From Diphasiastrum complanatum (taxonomy: Eukaryota > Streptophyta > Lycopodiopsida > Lycopodiales > Lycopodiaceae): a stretch of DNA of 64,000 nt. This document shows positions 30,783 to 42,090 of the stretch, in pieces. The translations under genes were made by a program, and so were the position numbers. Location: assembly GCA_029204225.1 (NCBI GenBank), contig CM055094.1:14450928-14514927 (forward strand), read 5' to 3'. The stretch's first letter is position 1, and the number at the start of each line of letters is the position of its first letter. Below the pieces are notes generated by a model. That model had not been told where the DNA came from and ran no database searches. It saw only the letters and a program-made list of their open reading frames with translations.

Positions 30783-31615
30783 CTTTTCATGGACTTATCA
30801 AGATTTCAAGGGTATTTAGACATTAGTTATTGAACACACCATACCTTTAATACCTGATGCAGTTCCAAAGGTTACAAGATTCTATTGTTGTAATCCTAAT
30901 GTTGCGGATTTGATAAAGAAAGAGCTTCAGAGACTACTTGACGTCAATTTCATTTATGAGATCGAGCATACAGAATGGGTTTCACCGATTGTCATTGTTC
31001 CTAAGAAGAATGGGAAATTGAGAATTTTTGTGAATCTCAAGACCTTGAACAAAGTGACCCGGAAGGATCACTTTCTGTTCTCTTTTACTCAAAACACTTT
31101 GAATCGCCTTGCTGGAGTAGAAGCATATAGTTTTCTGGATGGATTTAGTTGTTACAACCAGGTCAAGATTGCACCTACAGATCATCACAAAATAGCTTTT
31201 GCAACAGAATGGAGCACCTATGCTTACAAAGTAATGCTGTTTGGAGTCTGTAATGCACCAAATTCGTTCCAAAGAGTAATGCAATTTGCTTTTAAAGATT
31301 ATCTACAAAAATTCCTTGAAATTTACTTGGATGACCTTGGAGTCCATGGCACAGATATAGACCACTTGGATCGATTGGAGAAAGTATTTGAAAGATGTCG
31401 CAAGTATCAAATTTTTCTAAATTCAAAAAAATGCCAGATATGGGTTTCTCACGGAGTTGTGCTTGGGCATGTGATATCGAGACATGGCATTGCCACAGAT
31501 TATTCTAAAATCAAGGTTTATTGTGGAATTGCCACCGCCAACAACAATTCGTGGAGTTTATGTGTTTATGGGTCATGCGCAAAAGTGCGTCACTCTTACG
31601 AATGGCCTTAGGATA
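30783..31615 (+). pseudogene. Gypsy reverse transcriptase fragment
   Basis: A 233-residue open frame (30910-31611) encodes the RT fingers and palm: KKELQRLLDVNFIYEIEHTEWVSPIVIVPKKNGK, FLDGFSCYNQVKIA with the first catalytic Asp, FGVCNAPNSFQRVM, and the YLDD box in LEIYLDDLGVHG. The usual Gly of DGFSGYNQ is Cys. The thumb breaks off after GHVISRHGIATDYSKIKV, and RNase H and integrase are absent. It copies RNA into cDNA in intact elements; here it lacks the rest of pol and its own upstream half. Confidence 0.85.
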
Positions 31616-31659
31616 AGATTTACAAGGTGCCTTATTTGTTAGGGCACCTTTGGCATTCA

Positions 31660-31851
31660 GTAAGGTAGTGTCCCCTTTTCACCTGTCACCATGACCTGTG
31701 TAAGAACACAGTGTCGCGATTCATTCGCCTTTTCTTCGTCTGTGCAAATTTTCGTGTAAAAAATGCAGACTATGTGACAACGTTAGAAAAATATGCAGTA
31801 TGAATGGAGGCAGATTAAAATTGGGATGTAGGAGAGTAGGAGGAGTAAATC
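31660..31851 (-). repeat. Truncated LTR, LTR-Y-like start
   Basis: Minus strand from 31851 reads TGTTGGATTTACTCCTCC and matches the first 60 or so bases of LTR-Y at 13562 with substitutions. It is cut at the gypsy RT end. Further in it contains TGTCGC / GCGACACT motifs like those of LTR-W, suggesting a recombinant or common ancestor. Confidence 0.6.
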
Positions 31852-33000
31852 CAACACCCTTGACTCAGATGTTATCGAAATTTTCTCATCCTCATCAATC
31901 TCATAACATTCTATGAAATTGATCCAGGATTCAGTAGTCCGGCTATCTCCTCTCCCCATCTCAAAAAGTGACCCCCTATTAGACTGGCCGTGAGAATGCC
32001 TCAAAAAAATATTTGTTTGGTAGACCAATTTATAATAGCATCTGCCTAATATAGCTATGGTCTTCCAAATAATATTGAATATGGTGGTGTATCTACTGGT
32101 TTTATGACAAAGAAATTCATAACGTTGTCCATTTGCATTTGCAGCATCCTGATTCCATCATGAATCACCCTTGTAAGTCCTGTCCATAATGACTCAAGTC
32201 CAAAATGAGATAGCTGCCCCCTGATGATCATCCCGTGTCATCCTGTAGTGAGATCCCTATCAAGTATCCCATGTCATCCTCGACTTCGAAGATCTGAGCA
32301 TCTACCTTGTAATGCCCACATGTATTTCCTCAAGCTAGCTCTAAGCCCATCTTGTGAATGGTTTCAAATCACTCCTTGAGAATACACTGAAATGTGAGCT
32401 TCAAAGCCACCATCAAGTTCCTCACATGACTACTCATGCCAATATCCCTCCAAGTGGACCTGTGAAAACTTCCATGGCCCAAACCAAACGATCTGCACCT
32501 TCTCATCACTAGAATCTGCATCCTTGATGTAATACTGATACTGCAAATTGATTTGAGTTACCCAGAATAGGCTATTGAAACGTATCTCTCGATGACAAAC
32601 CTGATACACTGCTCCACAACTAATTTGATTTGATTAAAATTGATTTACGAACTGCAAAATCACAAAATCATCACACTTACCACTCTCCAAGGGTATCCAA
32701 AGTGTGATTACTGACCCATTCTTCATCTTTTGCATGTCCCACACACAGTTCGTGTAATGCAAAGCTCACTATCTTGCCCAATGGCTTCCAATTGGCATCA
32801 CCTCGCACTTCCATCACCTGTGACCACCAAAATGTGTGTACCTCCAAGCTAGCCCATATTTCTCTCTGAATGAAAAATTTTCAAGCTAAAGATGCGTGTG
32901 TTAATGCAGCTATCACTTGACTTGACAATGCCACTACTGATCATACCTGTGAGAGTGTTCTCCCAAAATGCCACTTGACGTTGGTTGGTTCTAACTCCAA
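31852..33000. other. Internal stretch without recognised genes
   Basis: Many stops in all frames. It should contain pol if the flanking LTRs belong together, but I see no protease, integrase, RT or RNase H motif on either strand. Confidence 0.4.
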
Positions 33001-33149
33001 AAGTTGAATCTAATCACAAGAAATTTTCACTTGTAATTGGCATACCATGCCTAGCTCTCATCTATGATTTCTTTCTCTCTCAAAAATGTCGTCAATCATG
33101 AGTAGTCACGACGCCCCTTCGTCCACTTCGACCTAGGGAGATGATGAAA

Positions 33150-33975
33150 CTGTGTTTGCTTGTTGATCAGGTTGCTTGGCTGCATTCTTCGCTTGGAGAA
33201 TTCGGCAATCCTTGATCTCATGGTTATTGCACTTGAAATACCTGCAAAACATCTTCTTCTTCGACTGTGGATCTAATGATTGTAATTGGCTTTGAGTCTA
33301 TTTCTGATTCGTTGCAGCCTTCTTGGAGATTTTTTGCTTCTGTCACTTAGAGCCTTTATTGACATATAGACCCTGAGAGGAGAAAGCAGACAAAGTGTCT
33401 TGACTTCTTCTATTGTCTGCTTGCAGCAACATAGTGATAACTCTGGTAAGAATTAAATCTGAGTGTGTCGATATGATCATCATCTAGTTCTCATATGTAG
33501 AGGGCAAGCTTGAAAGCAATGTCATAATTGAGTTTTGATCATCTATGACTGATCCGACAATGGTTATCTGTTACAAGAAATTCTTAAACTGGTTAATGTG
33601 ACTCTGAAGTGAATCACCAATAGACATCTTGAATGTGAAGAATTTCTTTCGTAGATGTAAATTAGTAGTTACGTCCCTCACGTCATATAGTGAGTTCATG
33701 ATTTCTCAAACATTTGACATTTTAACTTCAGCTATGTGTCCAATCTGTGTATCTGATATATTGAGGATAATAAGTGCGTAAGCTTTACCATCCTTCGATT
33801 TTCACTACTAAGTCTTCTTTGTCATCTTCAGGTTTTACTTCTGTACCTGTAACAACATCCCATAACTCGTTGGCAATCAACAAGGTTTTCATCTTAAGTT
33901 TTCACAAATGATAATTGGATCCATTCAGCTTATCTGCAATAAGACCAGCTTTACTTTGAGAATCCATCTAGAACT
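33150..33975 (-). pseudogene. Copia Gag, decayed
   Basis: No long open frame remains, but the minus strand from 33970 reads MDSQSKAGLIADKLNGSNYHL, then a TGA where Trp belongs, then KLKMKTLLIANELWDVVTG. This is the same Gag family as 14389 and 49862. Lower down, a zinc knuckle (CRYFKCNNHEIKDC, about 33255-33210) has Phe in place of the second Cys. Multiple stops and shifts make it untranslatable. It sits about 280 bp from the primer site, as expected for gag. Confidence 0.75.
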
Positions 33976-34243
33976 TAGTTTGTCGATTGTATCGATGACG
34001 CTAAGATGTAGTAATGCCAACAATAGGAAGTCAATTCTCTGATACGGAAAGGTTGAAAGGAACTAAAGAGTTTGATATCAATTTGATATTGCGAAAGATA
34101 TCAAGTATTAGAGCTTTCGCTCTGATATCGAAATAGTATTAGGCCCTGATAGAGATGACAAGTCTAATACTGTGACGGTTCAGATAGAGAAGTAGTGATC
34201 TAGCACTAATACTATGGAAAAATATTCTGATACCATATATTTA

Positions 34244-34256
34244 CGCTTTGATACCA
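34244..34256 (-). promoter_or_regulatory. Copia primer-binding site next to LTR-W
   Basis: Minus strand TGGTATCAAAGCG directly follows the LTR. A second partial match (TGGTATCAGAAT on the minus strand) lies 20-30 bases further in at about 34225-34236, so the site may have been duplicated. Confidence 0.8.
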
Positions 34257-35437
34257 TGTCAGAAATAGGATAGATAAATTGCAGCGGAAAGTTTCTACTT
34301 CCATCGCATGACTACGGTTATAAAAAATTGAACAAAGTAGTAGTGATGAGAATCACGTTCAATCTTTAGCAAATAACTTTGAAATCGCTAGATACTGATT
34401 ACGTAGCCAAACATCAAGTATAGAATTCTCAGACAATTTCTATCAACTACAAAAGCAATACAGAGATGCATGCATTCTGACATATACTGAACACAATAAG
34501 AAGATTGTATTGATTCAAAAAAACAAAATTAGATGCTAATGAGTGAAAGACAATAGCGGATAGAAACCGTGCACCCTGATGTCTCTGAGTAACTGAGAAT
34601 AAGTTTGATAATAAGCAGCTCTGCTAATAAGCAGTAGCGCAATAGCAACTCTGAATAAATCTCTAAAAGATTGAGCTAGAATGCTCAAGAGAGTTCAAGC
34701 TTGAAAGCTTGATAGAGAGCTAACTACAATACTTTCTAATTGTGAATGATCTGCTTGATAAGAGCGCAGGAAGCGTCGTGTGATAATACTCAGCCCCTTC
34801 ACAATTCACAATAACATTTCAGATCTTGAACTTGATGATTGAAAATGTATGAATATGAACAACTATATATATACTTAGCAATTAGGTCGTCAAATGCGAT
34901 TGCCCTTGGCTGGTGTCCACCGGCATTCATCCGATCGCTTGTCATTGATTGCTGATAAGCGGTGGGAATTGACCGTAAACAGTCTGTCTGCATAAAGGAA
35001 CTAGAACTATCACTCTATAGAAATGAACTAAAATTGCCACATGCGAAGGTGTCGCAAAAAGATGACATTGTCAGGTTTTTGCAAAAAATGCGACAGTGCC
35101 CTTAAATCTGATTTTGGGTAGCCCCACACTTTGCCAGAGTCATTTCCTTAACATTTGAGGCACTTAGAAAAATGCAAAAAATGCGACACTTCATTTTTAC
35201 TTATGATTTCTGGCAGGCAAAAAATGCAAAAAAGGCGACACTGCATTTTTACAAGGGATTTCTTACATGCAAAAAATGCGACACAGTTTCAAACTCCGTG
35301 TATTTCTACAGACTGTGTAAAAACACATGTAATTCTACAGACTGTATAAAAACACGGAAAAATCCACAGAACTGGATAAACAATGGATGAAGATTAAAAC
35401 TGATTAGTCAATTAGTAAGCAGGAGAGTAATCAAACA
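34257..35437 (-). repeat. LTR-W, full-length copy 2 (5' LTR)
   Basis: 1181 bp, TGTCAGAAATAGG at the left and AATCAAACA at the right. It matches 7468-8645 throughout, with substitutions and small indels. The adjacent primer site shows it is a 5' LTR on the minus strand. Confidence 0.85.
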
Positions 35438-35438
35438 A

Positions 35439-35744
35439 TGGGTATACTTATACCCTCCAAGGCCCATGCACCACTAGTAGTGCATTGTGACACCTCACTA
35501 GACACCTCTGCATCCTATATGAGCCATGTCATCTAGTTCCCCTATGACTCATTGATAGACCCATAAAAATCCACCATCATGAGTTTAGGCCTCCAACCAT
35601 TAATTATGACCATATACACTTGAGGGCCCCAAACCCCTCATAATCATAATTAACTTAAGGGTCGAGGTAGGCCTACTAACCTCTAATAGGATAATCAATT
35701 CGAGATTAATTGTGGGCATGACATTGTTCCCCCCTTATTTTTGT
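35439..35744 (-). repeat. LTR-like piece with polypurine tract
   Basis: 35439-35723 has TG (TGGGTATACTTATACCC, a near-palindrome) and CA (GGGCATGACA) ends. On the minus strand it would begin TGTCATGCCC just after a purine tract AAATAAGGGGGGAACA (35724-35744). This fits a 285-bp 3' LTR of a minus-strand element, perhaps of family C copy 3, which begins next to it. No partner LTR was found in the window. Confidence 0.5.
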
Positions 35745-37535
35745 ACTCCTTGGTACTTGACTGATCTTCTTGGTTGTTCGTGGAGCACGACTAATTTTGT
35801 GTTTTCTCGTGTCGTGTCGTGTCGTGTCATATCTTGTCATCTTTTGTCAAAAACTCAAGATTGAAAGCTAGCAAAGCTTTGACGTTAGAAACATTTCGTT
35901 TCTTCAGCTCCCTCTCAAAGCATGATAGCTTGATGACTCAAAGACTACTCCTCTGTTTCTCGAACAGATCTTTGTCTAAGGCCTTTGTAAAAATGTCAGC
36001 AACCATGTCTTTCATTCCAATGAAGGTGGTCTGCAACATCTTCTTGCCAATCAGATCCCTGATCAAGTGGTACTTGATTGCAATGTATTTTGTCCTTGAG
36101 TGAAACACAGGGTCTTTCATCAGATGTATTGCAGATGTGTTGTCCATCTGTAGCCAGAGGTTCATTCCTCATTTCGTCCAATTCGTCAAGGAACTGTCTG
36201 AGCCAAATTATCTCATTGGCCATCTTTGTTGCTGCAACGTACTCTGCTTCGCAGGATGACTGAGCTACAATGGTCTACTTCTTGCTGACCCAGAGAATTG
36301 CTGCACCTGACGCGATGGTCCATCCTCTTGAGACACTTTTATAGTCATCCTTGAGAGATGCCCAACTAGCATCACTATAGGAAAGCATCTGAAACCATGC
36401 ATCATGACAATAACACAAACCATAATCCTTTGTTAATTGAAGATATTGCAATGTGTCGAGCCTGGATTCGTGCAGAATTGGCTCATCCTGAACACAACAT
36501 AAGCAATGTCAGGACGTGTATTATCTTAAAGGTACATCAACGATCCTATCAGTTTCCTGTAAGGTGTGAGCTGCATCAATTCTCTCTCTGCTTCAGTCCT
36601 CAAACAATTTTCGTTCGTCAGTACTGTTCTTGTGAGCATTGGAGTATTCACTCCTTTGCAATTCAACATCCCAAAATCCTCCAAGATTTGCTAGGTATAT
36701 CTAGACTAATGAAGGTACAACGTACCTCTCTCATAGTCTCTTTCAATCTGCAAGCCAAGGTATACCTGGCTTCTCCCAGATCTACAATCTTGAAATGTTT
36801 CGAGATGTCATTCTTCACTTCAGCAATCAGCTTCTCACTCTTGAAGAGTATCAAAGTGTCATCCACGTACACAGCCACAATGATGATCTTCCCATCTGTA
36901 ATTCTCACATACACATTGGAATCAGCCATAAGTGACTTGAATCCTAAGGATTTCAGGGCTTAATCTTTCCTTTTGTACCATTGTCGAGCTGACTAGTTCA
37001 GACCATAGATACTCCTATGCATTCTGCATGCACAATCAGGAACTGAATTTGAGACATAACCTGGGGGTTAATCCATGTAGACCTCTTCGTCTAACTCACC
37101 ATGCAAGAAGGTTGTCTTCTCGTCGACAATGTGGATCCTGAGGTCATAAGCATATGCATATGCAAGTAGTTAACGTAGGGACAAATGTTTCACAACAGGA
37201 GAGAGGGTTTCAGAATAATCAATACCATATCTCTGAGAGAATCCCTTCGCTACAAGTCTTGTCTTATATTTCGAGACAATCTCCATCTGGTCCATACTTT
37301 AGCTTGTAAACCCACTTGCATTTTACAGTCTTTCGCTTATCTGGTAATGGCTGCAATGTCCATACCTGGTTCTTCCTCATGGATTCTATCTCCTCGTTCA
37401 TGGCCTGGATCCATTTGTCCTTCTCTGGACATTCAATTGCCTCCTTGAATGTCTGTGATTCGCCACTAAATCCACAGAATTCTTCTGATGTAGAAGCTGT
37501 GCTGCCTGGCACATAGCTTGTTGACGCTCTTCGAG
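35745..37535 (-). mobile_element. Degenerate Ty1/copia, family C copy 3
   Basis: Minus-strand RT and RNase H of family C with the 3' untranslated part shared with copy 1 (GTCGTGTCGTGTCGTG simple repeat at 35808-35826). Homology ends near 37535, sixteen bases before the G28 tract, so integrase and gag are missing. Carries the shared lesions TAA at 37068-37070 and TAG at 36275-36277. Confidence 0.85.
35938..37512 (-). pseudogene. Copia RT and RNase H, family C copy 3
   Basis: 37512-37264 encodes the RT start (KDKWIQAMNEEIESMRKNQVWTLQPLPDK then [14 protein letters not shown]). 36929-36663 has DGKIIIVAVYVDDTLILFKSEKL, the catalytic box. 36223-35938 holds the RNase H end: MANEIIWLRQFLDELDE and, in another frame, [40 protein letters not shown]. 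Frames change at the same places as in copies 1, 2 and 4. A decayed catalytic unit with no upstream pol. Confidence 0.8.
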
Positions 37536-37550
37536 TGAAAATGATCTGTT

Positions 37551-37578
37551 GGGGGGGGGGGGGGGGGGGGGGGGGGGG
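37551..37578. repeat. G28 homopolymer
   Basis: Twenty-eight consecutive G on the plus strand, directly after the copia fragment and before unrelated DNA. Such a long G run is rare in plant nuclear DNA. It may mark a breakpoint or an assembly problem. Confidence 0.95.
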
Positions 37579-40500
37579 TTTCCCTGCTAGGAGGGTCCTT
37601 ACTCAAGCATAGGCCAAGACAAGCATGGATGGCCCAAGGGCATCAAGCCTTCCCATGCGTAATGATGGGTGCGAGGTTTATTAAGCCGAATGCGCTATAT
37701 TTTGCCATTCCTTGTAGGTGATTTAGATGCCCTAAAAAATTTGTTGTATTTAGAAGGATTGACTTTTTTGAATTTACTGTTGGCGGTTGTTCTTTGACAT
37801 GTGTTTATGCTTTGTTTGTTTTGGTGGATATTAAAGCTTGAAGAAAGAAGAAGAGATTGCTTGTAAGAGAAAGTTCTAGAGTCTCATTTGATTGCTACTT
37901 CAAACCGCTTGTTCTTTCACCTCAAGGTCAACTAGTTTGACACCACTATTGGCATAATATCATTGTAGCGATGGGGAGTTCCTCCCTCCAACATTGTCAA
38001 TGCGTTTTGACATAAATTGATAGTAAAATGCCAACTTTCACACACACAGAATAGCAAGCTAGTTGTCCAAGTGGTCATTCTAAAAAATGTATTAGTAAGC
38101 CAATTGTCAAGGGTATTCATTCTGGCAGACTGTCTTAGTAAGCCAACTGGCTATACCATATATTATTAGAGTAAAATCGTGTGATTTAATATTCTACTTC
38201 TGGAGATGCCTCCAGAAGACACACAAAACTTGAGCACCTGGAATTATGAAGCCCAAACACAAGCCAACTTTGGGGGTGATGGAGCGATTAAATCTTGATT
38301 AGGTAAAAAGAAATTAATTATAGACAATGGAATAGCTGGGTTGTTTATAAAACATGCTATTTTTTCGTGGATTAGGGCCTCTTTACATGCACAACTTGTC
38401 TTGTGATTGACAATGGGACGACGGGCCTTTGCTCTTTCTTTCCAACCTCGGTGAGGATTCCTCTTTGCATGTTCATCGTAATCATGTTACACTTTAGAAA
38501 TGGAAGATGAGTACATACTCTATTTTTTTTTTAATTGTTGCAATTAGGTGGTTATTTGTTGCAGTCAAGGAAATTGATTGCCCTCATTTGGCAAGGCATT
38601 GATGGCATGTCGACTAGGGGAAGTTGAGGGAGCTTGAGAGATGAGGGAGCTGGGAAGATCGACGGATCACGAGGTCGCGGGTTGCTTGGGAGCACAATAG
38701 AAGGTGAAGGAGCGCCTGGGAACCGATTCTTGATGTCATGAATGGGGTCGGGTGAATCTCATGTGAATGGGCCCTTACTCTCTTGGCTTTGGAACTAACA
38801 AAGGGACAAAAGAAAAAAGCAGTACTCACTCTCTAGTACTCACTCTCTTGGGCACAATTTTCACCCCATCATTTGCAGCAATGCAAATAGAGTGAGTTTA
38901 GTCGGAAAAGGAGTAGGCTATCAATCGTATAAAAGAAAATGATTTTGTACTCAAAAGCACATTCATTTATAAAAAGAGAATAAGCTTTGCAGCAAAAGCA
39001 GAGAAAGAAGAAAAAAACGAACCAGCCAACAATCATTTAAATGCTTGCAAGAAATGAAATCTATCTTTGATGAAGATACACTATACTTCGAATTTGTAGG
39101 AGATGAAGAGCCACTAATTCTTTCTACCTTTTACTAAGATTTCTGTCAGCTATGTGATCTTTGTGAATCTCTTTTCAAGCTTCAATCTATGATCTATCTA
39201 TCCCTTTTGCAGCTCTGAACAACGAACGATCATTCATCTGTTGCTCTCGCGGTGGCTGAAATTCACACTCACGGTAAATCTGGTTCAGCTTAAATATGTA
39301 CGCTGTTGTACCTTGTTCTAAAATCCACAATAGAAATTGTGCGTGAAAATGCATGTTTGTATGCTAGTTAATGGATTAACTGGCTGTGGAAATTTTAACA
39401 TTATTCCAATTTTTTTTATGGTTTAAAAAGTTTGCTTCCGATACTCTACTATAGTCAAAAATCTGCCGGTAACTAACGAAGATAACAAGTGCTTGCTGTG
39501 AAAATTAAGGTATTGCAACCCGGGGCACACAGCATGCACAAAGAAACAGATCACCAGCAGAGAAAGAAAGAGCAAAATACTGATTTTTATTCCCCTTTTC
39601 AAGCGCCGGTAGTATTGAGTCTCTGAAATTTTAACTAATCAAACGCATAGCGGTAGTCTCTAGGATGAAAATTTGTGAAGTATGGAATGCTTTGATAGAT
39701 GAGTTGCGAATTTTACATACAAACAAAGGTTATTCTCACTATCATTTGTAATGAACTCCCAGTCCACATCAACGCCAACCAAATAGCAAGCAAAGTTGTT
39801 ACCTCAATTGCATTACAAAATCAAGAAGCCATCAAAAAAATTTGTTCGATATACGATAATGATGAGGACCTCACAAAAAGATGCAACAATTCGAATAAAC
39901 CTTTCATGAAGTAAAGATGATGAATCTGATCATTATGTCATTTGAGGGGTGGTACTCCATTACCAATTAAAAGCTCATATTAAGGAAAGAGACAGGTTTT
40001 TTTCCCGTCTCATTCAAAACAGAAAAAGTCGAGATCATGCTATTGTCAACACACATAAGAGAAACTTTAATGGGTCCATACTGTAAAGATTTGTGCAAAG
40101 GAGAAGCTAATTGTATAGAATGTGAATATTCATGTATAACTAACTATATGGAAAAAATGAGAAGCACAACCATTAATACAAAATGTTTTCATGTTTCATG
40201 AATGTCTTGAATTTCAACATTGTAGCGGCCAAAAAAAAGATGCACATCAAACCAACAAAAACACATCCCAAGCAGCCCTCTATTTTAGTATGCTTATTCT
40301 TTGGGAGACGATTTTTGCAGCTTCTTTGAAAGGGCTGCATCAATACCCTCCATTTTTGGAGTACAATCTGTATGAAAGAGCCATATGTACTTATTATGCC
40401 TCTTTACAGGTCATATGTAAAAGTTTCGAGATTTTGCTATAGTTAGCTTTATGTAGTTTTACTTTTTCTGCAATATCAATTTCTCTTGCACATGAATTTC

Positions 40501-41080
40501 CCATGCAGATTTTGCTAAAAGTTAGCTTAATCTATTTGTATTCCTTTCCTGGAATATCAATCTCTTTTGGACATATATCTCCCATCTTTATTTTCGAAGG
40601 GCTATGACTCTTTGATCAAGTTTTATTGTGTTCTCTTGCTACTGTTCTCTCGCTTGGTTCATTTTGACACAGCGTTGCTCTACAATAACCATCACCTTCA
40701 TCAAGTGTACTTCCTGAACATCTAAAATATTCTCCATTTCTGAGGTATCAAAAGATACGAGAGCACCAAAAAACACTACCCTGTTGAGTTTATGATTGTG
40801 CCAAAAATACTTTCATTCTCAAGCTTAATCAAAATCATGTGGAAGAACAGCATTTGCTCTTTGTGAAAAAGGCATTTATATTGGAGTACGGTAGACCTGA
40901 TTCTTTACATAAAGCATAGAGTGCTTAATCACAGTCAGAATGTGAACTCAGCACCAAAAACTTAATTGATGAAACAGTGAGCCATATGGTGACCTAGATA
41001 CTCGTAACTGTCTTATACTTCAGAATTCAAAATATGTAATCAGCTTAAGAAAAAGTGGCCTACATATTATACTTAACATC
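37579..41080. other. Transposon-poor, gene-poor stretch
   Basis: No transposon domain was recognised. Short open frames at 38614-38829 (minus), 39699-39914 (plus) and 40191-40442 (plus) lack recognisable motifs and are short enough to be chance. A stretch at 39213-39273, between a pyrimidine-rich TTTTGCAG and a GTAAAT, looks like a small exon but has no partner. The 3' end of the ELF4-like transcript probably lies toward the right edge. Confidence 0.4.
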
Positions 41081-41177
41081 AACCAGATTTAAAAAAAGCA
41101 CTTCAAATCTTGATAAGAGTCTTCGCTAAGAAGTTTTAACAAATTCAGCTGTATCTTTTGAATACCAACAAGAGCGG

Positions 41178-41273
41178 TCAGAAGCTTCCCACATTGAATG
41201 CACTTTGGCCCACATGTGCAGTACTTGTTCCAAGTTGCAATCCCATAAGCTGATTTTCCAGAGCCAATACATC
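41178..41273 (-). CDS. Possible second exon of the ELF4-like gene
   Basis: If the donor after 41740 is used, an acceptor TTTACCAG before 41273 gives a 466-bp intron in phase 0 (117 codons before it). The exon reads DVLALENQLMGLQLGTSTAH and ends at TGA (41178-41180), making a 148-residue protein. The same bases in another frame give an open frame from 41289 to 41089. The ELF4 domain is complete without it, so this would be a short C-terminal tail. Inferred from splice-site matches only. Confidence 0.35.
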   Translation of the reverse strand, partial: DVLALENQLMGLQLGTSTAHVGQSAFNVGSF

Positions 41274-41724
41274 CTGGTAAATTACACAAGCCATCAAACT
41301 GTCAAAATTGACCTCAGCAGATCATGATAGCATAGTCATTTTACTATGTTTGCCTCGATCACCCCTTTTGCTTCAACCTTCCTAACACCCTTGCAAGCTT
41401 AAAAAACTTCACCGCTCTCGATTGATCTAACTGCCATAAATGATTAGCTAATCAAACTGCCTAATTACCCCCTCATAATATAGTGATCATTAACAAAGGT
41501 TGTCAAATTTGTGAAAGCTTGAAGAAGATTCATGCAGTGTGCATCGTCATTAGTAACTGCTGATCAAATCATCGGAAATAGCATTTTACCTTCCATACAA
41601 AACTCTCTTTAAGAACATTGTCTGCATGAAGGCTATGGTGCAAATTTCTTGTTGGCAATTACTTTAAAAAATGGCTCACAAGCCCCAAAACTCAACATTT
41701 TAGAAATAAACTTCGAAAAAGGCT

Positions 41725-42090
41725 TTAAAGAAATCGTACCCTTTTAAGTCCTTGAACGGTAGCAGATTTTAGCAGCACTTTATCAGTTTTTGAAGTTCCA
41801 GCAGTAATAACATCCGATGAAAATTCAAAGGTTTTCAAAAATGCCGTTGAAAGATATCCGTAGAGACAAAGCACCCTGTTTATGTTGCCATTGAGCTCAT
41901 TAATCAGTGCTGTATTCCTGCTCAAATTTTCAGAGATCCTCGATCTGTGATTCCGGTTTATCTCTTTGATAAGAAGGCGATTGTGCTCCAGTAGAAATTG
42001 CACTTGATTGAAAGTTTGCTGCAAAGCTGCTAATCCTTTTCTATCAACAGAGGTCATATCCCCTGCTTCTGACCTAGGAGTGGCATCCAT
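41725..42090 (-). CDS. ELF4: ELF4-family protein (clock evening-complex type)
   Basis: 121 residues from the ATG at 42090 (MDATPRSEAGDM). Residues 18-89 form the ELF4 domain (formerly DUF1313): LQQTFNQVQFLLEHNRLLI, EINRNHRSR, then NLSRNTALINELNGNINRV and LYGYLS, in the order and spacing of Arabidopsis ELF4. Known members are small nuclear alpha-helical dimers that bind ELF3 within the ELF3-ELF4-LUX evening complex to repress clock and growth genes. The frame is open 71 codons upstream, but that part (hydrophobic MLFLLCAIFF) does not resemble the family, so I start at 42090. A 3' splice site-like TATTTCTAG lies about 41 bases upstream, suggesting a 5'-UTR intron. The stop at 41725 may be in an intron: AAAAGG-GTACGA at 41740/41739 is a good donor (see 41178). 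Only confident host gene here. Confidence 0.85.
   Translation of the reverse strand: MDATPRSEAGDMTSVDRKGLAALQQTFNQVQFLLEHNRLLIKEINRNHRSRISENLSRNTALINELNGNINRVLCLYGYLSTAFLKTFEFSSDVITAGTSKTDKVLLKSATVQGLKRVRFL

Larger units (their letters stand above)
19061..31615 (+). mobile_element. Ty3/gypsy remnant, split by nested insertions
   Basis: Plus-strand gypsy protease sequence (19061-20386) is interrupted at a CTTTT target site, and the reading resumes at 30783-31615 with RT. Removing the inserted 20387-30782 and one CTTTT restores the frame in the region just before RT (KYRDCF then SWTYQDFKG), which confirms the insertion. The left end is cut by or into copia copy 2, and the right end stops shortly after the RT palm. 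No LTRs were recognised, and gag is not attached. Confidence 0.85.
31660..35437 (-). mobile_element. Decayed copia with gag only recognisable
   Basis: On the minus strand: a 5' LTR-W (34257-35437), primer-binding site, leader, a gag full of stops (33975 down to about 33150), then about 1.2 kb (31852-33000) with no recognised pol domain, and a truncated LTR start at 31851 (TGTTGGATTTACTCC, LTR-Y like). The two ends are of related but different LTR types. Frames in between are short. 31783-32028 ends in the LTR and reads RGDSRTTESWINFIECYEID, not recognised. Confidence 0.65.

Noticed and set aside
31000-31615. Possible endogenous pararetrovirus RT
   Set aside because: The upstream protease and linker, LGRP motif and lack of movement or coat protein motifs fit Ty3/gypsy.
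39213-39273. Exon-like stretch between TTTTGCAG and GTAAAT
   Set aside because: Too short, with no coding partner or homology; splice-like motifs of this kind are common by chance.
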